Assembly (NCBI GenBank): GCA_045646525.1
Contig: JAZRKX010000027.1
Span: 15,192 to 79,191, forward strand
From: RGIG8748 sp045646525
Lineage (GTDB): Bacteria; Bacillota; Clostridia; UMGS1810
Length of the DNA stretch: 64,000 nucleotides
Reading direction: 5' to 3'
This document shows, piece after piece, positions 16,928-24,200 of the stretch. The translations under genes were made by a program, and so were the position numbers. How positions within the stretch are numbered: the stretch's first letter is position 1; the number at the start of each line of letters is the position of its first letter. The notes below the pieces were generated by a model. The model worked only from the letters and a program-made list of their open reading frames with translations. It searched no databases and was not told the origin of the DNA.

Positions 16928-17098
16928 ATGGCATATGTTATAAATGACGATTGCATCAGCTGCGGCGCTTGTGCTTCCGAATGTCCCGTAGATGCTATTT
17001 CTGAGGGTGACGGCAAGTTCGTAATAAACGCAGACGATTGTATCGAATGTGGTGCATGCGCAGGTGCTTGCCCCGTAGGTGCTCCCGTAAACGAATAA
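16928..17098 (+). CDS. 2[4Fe-4S] ferredoxin
   Basis: 56-residue clostridial-type ferredoxin, found by reading the sequence because it is very short. Two cluster motifs are visible: CISCGACASECPVDAI and CIECGACAGACPVGAP, each CxxCxxCxxxCP. ATG 16928 follows AAGGAGG with good spacing, and the gene has its own promoter and terminator. It is a low-potential electron carrier of the cytoplasm. Its site between ricT and trmN6, where Bacillus has yabA, is notable because RicT carries Fe-S clusters, but a functional link is only a guess. Confidence 0.96.
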   Translation: MAYVINDDCISCGACASECPVDAISEGDGKFVINADDCIECGACAGACPVGAPVNE

Positions 17099-17111
17099 TA
17101 ATATTTACAAA

Positions 17112-17141
17112 AAGGGCTGTCATCTTAAGACAGCCTTTTTG
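17112..17141 (+). terminator. Intrinsic terminator after the ferredoxin gene
   Basis: Stem AAGGGCTGTC / GACAGCC(TT) around loop ATCTTAA, followed by TTTTTG. It ends the ferredoxin transcript 19 bases before trmN6, which must be reached by read-through or a weak internal start. Confidence 0.85.
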
Positions 17142-17159
17142 TTTTATAAGGAATTTATC

Positions 17160-17831
17160 ATGAGAAGAACAGAAGATTTGGGTATAAACGGCTTTAAACT
17201 TATACAGGATTCAGACCTTTTTTGCTTTGGTACAGACAGCGTATTGCTTTCGGACTTTGCGCGCATACCGAGCGGAGCAAGGGTAGTGGATTTGTGCACG
17301 GGCAACGGGATTATTCCCATACTGCTTTGTGCCAAAACTAAATTAAAAACCGTTACAGGCATAGAGATACTGCGTGAGTCCTACGATTTGGCTTGCGAAA
17401 ATGCGGCTTTAAACTCTCTTACCGGCAGAGCAAGCTTTATAAATGACGATGTCAAAAACTGGAAAAGCTACATAACTGCAGGCTCTGTGGATGCAGTAAC
17501 CTGCAATCCGCCATACATGAAAGTTGGCGCAGGCTTTACAAATCCCGACGATTTAAAGGCGGCGGCAAGGCACGAAATCTTTGCCGTATTGGACGATGTC
17601 ACATCTGTAGCCTCGTCTTTATTAAAGTTCGGAGGGCATTTCTTCATGGTGCACAGGGCGGACAGGCTTTGCGATGTGCTCTGCTCCATGCGCAGCGCGT
17701 CTCTTGAGCCGAAGAGACTTAGGTTTGTGCACGCACACCCCGACAAAGAGGCAAGCCTCATACTTGTGGAGGGTATAAAGGGTGCACACCCCTCACTTAA
17801 ACTCGAAAAAAACATATATGTTAATGTATAA
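17160..17831 (+). CDS. trmN6: tRNA1(Val) (adenine(37)-N6)-methyltransferase-like TrmN6
   Basis: 223-residue class I SAM-dependent methyltransferase. The SAM site is VVDLCTGNGIIPILL, the acidic loop VTGIEI, and the catalytic VTCNPPYMKV motif marks an N6-adenine methylase. It corresponds to Bacillus yabB in the holB-yaaT-yabA-yabB-yazA-rsmI order. I choose ATG 17160 with AAGGA 7 bases upstream. The GIY-YIG gene yazA, usually between it and rsmI, is absent. rsmI begins 10 bases after its stop. Confidence 0.9.
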   Translation: MRRTEDLGINGFKLIQDSDLFCFGTDSVLLSDFARIPSGARVVDLCTGNGIIPILLCAKTKLKTVTGIEILRESYDLACENAALNSLTGRASFINDDVKNWKSYITAGSVDAVTCNPPYMKVGAGFTNPDDLKAAARHEIFAVLDDVTSVASSLLKFGGHFFMVHRADRLCDVLCSMRSASLEPKRLRFVHAHPDKEASLILVEGIKGAHPSLKLEKNIYVNV

Positions 17832-17841
17832 GGATGATATC

Positions 17842-18687
17842 ATGAATTTCGGAAAACTCTTCCTTGTGGCAACACCCATAGGAAACCTTGATGACATAAC
17901 CATAAGAGCACTAAACACCTTAAAATCGGTTTCCCTTATTGCCTGCGAGGACACCAGACATTCGCTTAAACTTTTAAATCACTTTGACATACAGAAACCG
18001 CTCACCAGCTATTTTGAGCACAACAAAAAGGAAAAGGGCGAGTATATAATATCCGTATTAAAGGGCGGCGAGGATGTAGCTCTCGTAACCGATGCGGGCA
18101 CACCCGCCATTTCCGACCCGGGCGAAGACCTTGTAAGGCTTTGTATAGAAGAGGGCATAAAGGTTGTACCCGTACCGGGTGCTGCCGCACTTATAAATGC
18201 GCTCATAATCTCGGGAATATCTACAGGAAGATTTTGCTTTGAGGGATTTTTGTCCGTAAACAAAAAGAGCCGAAATGAGCATCTTGCAAGCCTTAAAGAC
18301 GAAAAGAGAACCATGATATTCTACGAAGCACCACATAAGCTCAAAAGAACTCTTTCGGACATGTACGAGGTGTTCGGCGAAAGGAAGATAAGCATTGTAA
18401 GAGAGCTTACAAAGCTTCATGAGGAGTGCATGGCAACCACGCTTAAGGACGCAATAGCCTACTACGATGACAACGCCCCAAAGGGCGAATATGTTCTTGT
18501 GGTAGAGGGCAAAACCATAGAGCAGGAAACAGAGGAAAGAGAAAATAAATTTAAAGACCTTACCGTAAAGGAGCACATAGATATGCTCATCGGGTCGGGA
18601 CTTTGCAAAAAGGATGCCATAAAGGAAGCGGCGCTTCTTCGCGGTGTTTCCAAAAGAGAAGTATACAACGAGTACGAAAAGGAGTAA
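17842..18687 (+). CDS. rsmI: 16S rRNA (cytidine1402-2'-O)-methyltransferase RsmI
   Basis: 281-residue SPOUT-unrelated tetrapyrrole-methylase-fold enzyme that methylates the 2'-OH of C1402 in the decoding centre. Motifs: VATPIGNLDDITIRAL, ACEDTRHSLKLL, LVTDAGTPAISDPGEDL, VPVPGAAALINAL and the C-terminal helical GVSKREVYNEYEK. ATG 17842 has AAGGA upstream; the longer frame would overlap trmN6 without a ribosome site. It completes the conserved holB-ricT-trmN6-rsmI group. Confidence 0.95.
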   Translation: MNFGKLFLVATPIGNLDDITIRALNTLKSVSLIACEDTRHSLKLLNHFDIQKPLTSYFEHNKKEKGEYIISVLKGGEDVALVTDAGTPAISDPGEDLVRLCIEEGIKVVPVPGAAALINALIISGISTGRFCFEGFLSVNKKSRNEHLASLKDEKRTMIFYEAPHKLKRTLSDMYEVFGERKISIVRELTKLHEECMATTLKDAIAYYDDNAPKGEYVLVVEGKTIEQETEERENKFKDLTVKEHIDMLIGSGLCKKDAIKEAALLRGVSKREVYNEYEKE

Positions 18688-18692
18688 AAGTT

Positions 18693-19550
18693 ATGCAGAA
18701 GGATGGATTTATATACAAGGAAATGAAGCATTACAGGCGAAAGTATCTTGTAATAAACATAATATGCACACTTTTATATCTCGCCTTTGCCATAGGGAGC
18801 TTCCCCTACATAATAACTGAGATGACGGGCGCAACCCCGCTTGATGCAGAGAGATTTTTAGAGGAGACGGGCACCGTTGTGATAGATGAGGTTATAGAGC
18901 TTGGCAGAAAGGAAAGTAAATCCCCCGATAATGCCTGCTACAAAAGTGAAAGCTATTGGCAGGATAACCGCTACTACTACACCGTGGATATATCGGATAT
19001 AGCCGATGCGGGCAAGGCATTTACCACCATGGTAAACATGGGCACGGGCACCGCAGAGGAGATAGAGGTCTACAGAGTGTATGTAGCAAATATAGGAGAC
19101 AGAGCCGTTGCCGTGCTTGCGAATTCCTCATGGGTGCCGTCAAAGAGAGTATCAGGCTATATGGCAGAGCTTTCCCGACCTGTAATGGCAAAGATATCGG
19201 AAACTCTTACCGAGGGAGACTCCCTTGAAATCGGAAACTACATGCTCGACATACGCGGTGTGGAGATGGATACCGCCAATACGGATTTTGCATGCTTTTG
19301 GATATTCATGCTTCTTCTCGTGTTCCTGTGGGCAAAACTCATAGTGCATTATATGAAGCCTCACCTTACCCCCACATACCGCCAGCTTGTAAAGTACGGA
19401 GATATCTGCACAGTTGAGGATGATATAAACAGCCAGCTCAAAAAAGAGAGCGTATACCGCGAAAAAGGCAAAACCATACTCGAGGATTATATATTGTACA
19501 GAGGCACTTTTAAACACGAAGTGAAGCGCAATCACATGGCGCGCCACTAA
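18693..19550 (+). CDS. Two-pass membrane protein of unknown function
   Basis: 285 residues. The first membrane segment is about residues 20-40 (YLVINIICTLLYLAFAIGSF), the second about 208-226 (FACFWIFMLLLVFLWAKLIV). The loop between them, about 165 residues, lies outside the membrane and is beta-rich. A basic cytoplasmic tail follows. ATG 18693 has AAAGGAG with 5 bases of spacing and follows the rsmI stop closely, so it may be transcribed with rsmI. I recognise no family with confidence. A strong terminator ends the transcript. Confidence 0.8.
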   Translation: MQKDGFIYKEMKHYRRKYLVINIICTLLYLAFAIGSFPYIITEMTGATPLDAERFLEETGTVVIDEVIELGRKESKSPDNACYKSESYWQDNRYYYTVDISDIADAGKAFTTMVNMGTGTAEEIEVYRVYVANIGDRAVAVLANSSWVPSKRVSGYMAELSRPVMAKISETLTEGDSLEIGNYMLDIRGVEMDTANTDFACFWIFMLLLVFLWAKLIVHYMKPHLTPTYRQLVKYGDICTVEDDINSQLKKESVYREKGKTILEDYILYRGTFKHEVKRNHMARH

Positions 19551-19558
19551 ACAACAAG

Positions 19559-19604
19559 GGGACTGTAAAAAACATTTTTCGTTTTTTACAGTCCCGTTAT
19601 TTTT
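19559..19604 (+). terminator. Strong intrinsic terminator
   Basis: 15-bp stem GGGACTGTAAAAAAC / GTTTTTTACAGTCCC with loop ATTTTTC, then GTTATTTTT. It closes the rsmI-membrane protein transcript and isolates the gene that starts at 19763. Confidence 0.9.
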
Positions 19605-19668
19605 GGGGAGGGGATTCAAAAAAAGATTCGCTCTGCGCTTTATTTTACATTCCCTTTGTTGTTTGTAA

Positions 19669-19695
19669 CACTTTTTCGGGCAGACTCATAATATA
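19669..19695 (+). promoter_or_regulatory. Possible sigma-K-type promoter of the interrupted gene
   Basis: AC at 19669-19670, a 16-base gap, and CATAATATA at 19687-19695 fit the late mother-cell consensus AC-N16-CATAnnnTA. The consensus is short, and a weak sigma-A reading (TTGTAA at 19664, 18-base spacer, CATAAT) overlaps it, so this is suggestive only. It is relevant because intervening elements of the skin type interrupt mother-cell genes. Confidence 0.35.
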
Positions 19696-19762
19696 TATCG
19701 AACACTTAAAAACGGCATCCTTGTATAAAAAGCAAGCATGCCTGCTATTGGGAGGAATTATA

Positions 19763-20320
19763 ATGGGTGAAAAAGTGCTTTCCGGTTGCAATTCGTCTTG
19801 CTCATGCGCGGGTAACTCAAACGCAAATTGCAACGGCGGTAATACCTGCATAGAAACCAAAAAAGTCTATGATTCTTGCAGGGACAAAGAATGTATCGAA
19901 AACTTAAGAGTATATCTGACAGAACAGGGTCAATGCCTTGTGGACAGAGCAATAAACATAAAGGCGAAAAAGGCAGAAATCATCTGGATATATTCAGATG
20001 TTGAGCCTGTTCAGTTCAACCGCGGATACTACAGTGTGGATTTAAGATTCTTCTTCCGCATTACTCTGGATGTGTTCACAGGTATGGGAAGACCCTGCAC
20101 AGTAGAGGGCCTCGCCGTATTTGACAAAAAGGTTATCCTCTTCGGCTCTGAGGGCAACGCAAAAACATTCAGCTCCAAGTATAAGTTTGACGGCGCAGAT
20201 GTGCAGTATTGGCATAAAAACAATCTGCCCGAGGCACACATTGATGTGTGTGCCAACAAAGGCGGGAGATTCTTGGATATAATACACAAAACTTGGTGTT
20301 TCGACACTCAAAGCTATTGA
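19763..20320 (+). pseudogene. N-terminal part of a cysteine-rich protein gene interrupted by an 11-kb element
   Basis: Start ATG 19763 (GGAGGA, 6-base spacing). As it stands the frame gives 185 residues, of which 1-160 are native and the last 25 come from element DNA after 20243. The N-terminus is cysteine-rich (GCNSSCSCAGNSNANC), followed by ETKKVYDSCRDKECIENLRV, a beta-rich domain with AEIIWIYSDVEPVQFNRGYY and VILFGSEGNAKTFSSKY. The missing C-terminal 123 codons are at 31332-31703. Joining 20242 to 31332 gives NNLPEAHI followed by EVVDPIALG with no frame change, 283 residues in all. I believe this is an uncharacterised protein family widespread in Clostridia, from memory; function unknown. 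Confidence 0.85.
20227..20260 (+). other. attL-like element/gene junction
   Basis: Left junction of the 11,089-bp element. The gene-derived left half reads GCCCGAGGCACACATT, the proposed crossover is GA at 20243-20244, and the element-derived right half is TGTGTGTGCCAACAAA (20245-20260). That right half is the exact reverse complement of the element-derived half at the other end (31316-31331). Confidence 0.85.
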
Positions 20321-20345
20321 CATTTGGGGGGTAAAATAGTACAAT
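20317..20345 (+). promoter_or_regulatory. Sigma-A promoter at the left end of the element
   Basis: TTGACA at 20317-20322, 17-base spacer, TACAAT at 20340-20345. It lies just inside attL and overlaps the chance stop codon of the interrupted gene. It would drive the 20404-26893 surface-protein transcript independently of the host gene promoter. Confidence 0.8.
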
Positions 20346-20403
20346 ATAAAATGTATAATTGTTTATAGTGTGCCTTTGTACCTTTTTGCACGAGGGGGAC
20401 GCC

Positions 20404-21195
20404 ATGAAAAGCAGAAAAATAACCAAAATTATAATATTTTCCATATTTGGATTTATTCTTGCAATCCTCATTTTTCTGGGTATTCGCTACAGGGATACGG
20501 TGAGGCTTGTGTTCAACTGGGACAACATTGTTTCCTTTGTAAATTCTCAGCGCTACAGCGGTGAGGAAATAGAGGGGAAAATGCAGGAAAACAAAAAGCA
20601 AATGGAAGAGATTGCACAAAATGACCCGAACATAAACATCAGAGGCGACTTAACCGAGGAAGAAGCCAAAGCGTTAAAGGACGGGCTTATTACTCAGAGG
20701 GAGGCAGTTGCCATAGTAAAGGGCGACACCACTCTTAAAGAAATCCTCTCTAAGAAAGAAGAAAAGAAAGAGGATGAAAAAGACGATAAAAAAGAGGACG
20801 AAAGCCCCTCGAAAGAAACGGGCGCCAAACCTCAGGCGGACCCGCCCAAGCAGGACAGAGCATCCGAAATCATAGCTGAGCTCTATGTTGTACAGGCAGA
20901 TTTCATATCAAGACTCGAAGCCTTGGGCGACAGGGCCTACGAGGACTACAAGGCACAGAATTATGACCGCTCCAAAGTCATGGATATAGTAGACGGCTAC
21001 ACGGGCGAGGTCAACAAAATGGAGCTTGAGTGCGACACCAAGGTCAAAGAGCTTCTCACAGAGCTTGAAGCAGAGCTCACCAAAACAGGCGGCGATTTGT
21101 CCGTGATTAAGGAAATCCGCAAATATTACTACAAAGAAAAGAGTCTTAAAAAGACATATTACCTAAACAAACTAAACGATGAAGATTACAAATAA
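20404..21195 (+). CDS. Membrane-anchored protein with charged linker, element cargo
   Basis: 263 residues: short basic N-terminus, one membrane segment (about residues 8-28, IIIFSIFGFILAILIFLGI), then an extracytoplasmic region. Residues about 118-155 are a Lys/Glu/Asp-rich, then Pro-containing, disordered linker; the C-terminal 110 residues (from RASEIIAELYVVQADFISRL) are helical. ATG 20404 is preceded by GAGGGGG. It is followed at once by the giant SLH protein gene and shares its promoter, so it may take part in the same surface assembly; no family recognised. Confidence 0.75.
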   Translation: MKSRKITKIIIFSIFGFILAILIFLGIRYRDTVRLVFNWDNIVSFVNSQRYSGEEIEGKMQENKKQMEEIAQNDPNINIRGDLTEEEAKALKDGLITQREAVAIVKGDTTLKEILSKKEEKKEDEKDDKKEDESPSKETGAKPQADPPKQDRASEIIAELYVVQADFISRLEALGDRAYEDYKAQNYDRSKVMDIVDGYTGEVNKMELECDTKVKELLTELEAELTKTGGDLSVIKEIRKYYYKEKSLKKTYYLNKLNDEDYK

Positions 21196-21214
21196 GGCAA
21201 GGAGGAGATTGCAC

Positions 21215-24200
21215 ATGAAATTTTCATTCAAACTCGTTACAACGCTTATAGCAATTATTCTTACGGTATGCTGTATCACAACCGTGTTTGCTGCAGCGGA
21301 TGTAAGCGCATTTACAGACTTCCCCGCGGGAAGCTGGTCCGATGCCGCTTTAAGAGCAGGCGTAAATAACGGACTTATTCAGGGAAAGGACGATGGCAGG
21401 ATAGCGCCCAAGGACTATATCACAAGGGCGGAAACAGCCACAATCATAAACCGTGCATTCGGTGCCACCGTTAAGGCGGACATATCGCAGTATACCGATG
21501 TCAGCCCGTCGAAGTGGTATTATGCCGAAATGCAAAAGGCGGTTAATATGCAGACAGTTCAGGGCGTAAGCTCAAACAGAATTAACCCCGAAGGATACAT
21601 AACAAGAGAGCAGGTATTTGCCATACTTGCAAGAGCTCTTGTAATTTCTGATACAGACGAAACAAAGCTTATGACCTTTGCGGACGGCAGCTCAGTTTCG
21701 TCATGGGCGCGTGGCTATACAGCAGCGCTTGTAAACCGCGGCTATGTAAACGGTAATACCGAAAACAGATTAAAGCCTAAGGATTATATCACAAGAGAAG
21801 AATTTGCTCAGATAATGCACAATACATTTAAGCAGTATATAAACGGGTATAATTCTGTTCTTTCCGATGCAACACTTGGCACAACGATAGTTAGAACTCC
21901 CAATCTTACTTTAAAGAATCTCGTTATAAACGGCGACCTCATCATAGCAGACGGTGTAGGAAACGGCAATCTCAATCTTGAAAATGTTAAGGTTTCGGGC
22001 AGAATCCTGTTCCGAGGCGGTGAAGGCAAGGTTAAGCTCACCAAAACCACAGTAGGACAGTTTGTGCTTATTCACGATGTCAACGGCGTTGTTAATTTCT
22101 TGAACTACAAAGACGAAGCAGTGTTCAAAAACCACATTCAGGACACCAAAGCCACATTCTTAAAGAGGACCACTGGCGGCGGCGGTTCCACCAAGCCCGA
22201 AAAATATGACGTTATCTATAATGCCAATGGCGGTACAGTAAATGGAAAAGCAACACATACTGTAAATGACGTACTTAGCGTAAATGAAGGATATACCTTG
22301 GACACTACTCTTACAATGGAAAGAGCAGGTTACACATTCCTCGGTTGGTATATAGATACTGTAAGCCAGACTATAATAACCTCAGTTCCTGCCGGCACTG
22401 CCGATGTAACAGTGTATGCAAAGTGGGAGAGGGCGGGAGCTTCTGTGCTCGGATTTACACTTGTAGAGAACAACCAAGAGGGAAAAAAAGTTACTGTTAA
22501 AGCTACTCTTTCTACTCTTCCCGAGAACATAGATGACCTTGCAGCCATATCTTTGTACTATACACAGACACCCCAGTACATGACATTAAAAGAGGTAAAA
22601 CCCGTATTTGAAGGTACAGGTTTCAGTTATACCGATGGTGCAATTATATGGATAAATGAAAAAGACCCTATCACTCTTGAAGAACTACTTGACAAAAACG
22701 GCGAACTCTTCGAGATTGTATACACCTACACACTCTCTCCAAACGGCGATGTGGTGCTTTCATACACCGATAAAACAGAGCTTATATCCTCTTCCTTTGA
22801 GGAAGGAACTGGCTACACCATGTCGGATCTTACAATTCCATTTGATAAATCCACTTATACCGTAACCTTCTATGACGGTACTACCAAAAGCAAGGGCAGT
22901 ATCGAGGTAAAAGCAGAAAGCTATGTAGATAAGGACGAGGTAGAAGAGATACTCGGCGACCCTGCAGATTACAAGACACAAAAGGGATTTACCCACAGCG
23001 ATGTTACCCTCAGCGATGGTACTCACATAGACGGTAAAGTACACGAGATTTATCCTGAGCTCTGGTATAATGACGGAACAAAGTGGAAGATATTTGAGCC
23101 CGAAAAGGTAAAGATTGTGAAGGATACAGATGTTTACCTGCTCACAAGATATGTGGCAGCATATTATGACACAGACCTTGAGTTCAGAGGCATCAAGCTT
23201 CCTCAGAAGGAAATTGTAATTCCTTACGATTCCAATACAGACCTTTGGGAATCCGCAATGGATACCCTTGTCGCAACAAGAGATGTTGTTGCAAGCACTC
23301 TCTATGATATAGAGTTTGCACTTGATGTTGACCTCTTCTCAGCTATGCTCGAAAAGGCAGCAAAGACTGGCTTTGTAGATGCAGACGGCAACATATTGAA
23401 TCCCGAAGTTCCCGTTCCGCTCCATAAGCTTCTTACAGAAGAGCTTATAATGAAGCAAATCGATAATTACATCGATTCCAACATAAACAACGAAGAATTC
23501 ATTGCAGAAATCTTAAGAAACGATACCGTTGTGGATATGCTTCTTGAAAACAAAGAATTAAGAAACAAGGTTCTCGGTAACAAGGATCAACGTGACAAAT
23601 TTCTTGATGAATCTGCAATTAACAGACTGATTGTTAAGGAAGCGGTTCTAAACTGGATTTTCAATGACTCTGACTTTAAGCAAGAATTTCTAAATAGTAA
23701 AGAAGCATTCATATATATTGCAGAAGACTTGAAGCATGTTCTTGAAAATGCAGAAATCAAGAAGATAATTCTTGATGAATGTATTAAGTTTGTAGAGGAA
23801 GAGTACTTTAACGTAGATGATGGAGATGAACACAGCGAACTTTATAACTACATTGACACAAAGTTAAACTCAAGAGACTTTATCGATGAAATAGAGGAAG
23901 AACCGCAGCTTAGAATCTTACTCAAGGACGAAATCAAAAATCTTCTTCTTGACGACGATACTGATTCGGGAGCCGATAAGCAGGCAAAAGCAACCCTCAA
24001 AGAGAAAATCTTCACGGAAATAAGAAACAGTTCAACCTTCAGAACAACTGTGCTTAATGCAGTTGCAGGTAATGATGATATCCTCTTTGCCATAGGAGAT
24101 GTAATAAGAAAAGACTTGCTTGCGGGCAATACAACCTACGAAGAGATTGTAGTGAATGCAATCAGGACGGAATTCCAAAAAGAAGGCTCTGCTCTCAAAG

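Noticed and set aside
20233..20240. GGCACACA shared at both junctions as a transposon target duplication
   Set aside because: The perfect 16-bp reverse complementarity of the element flanks around a common GA explains more of the sequence and gives a symmetric integrase site; a simple duplication would not.
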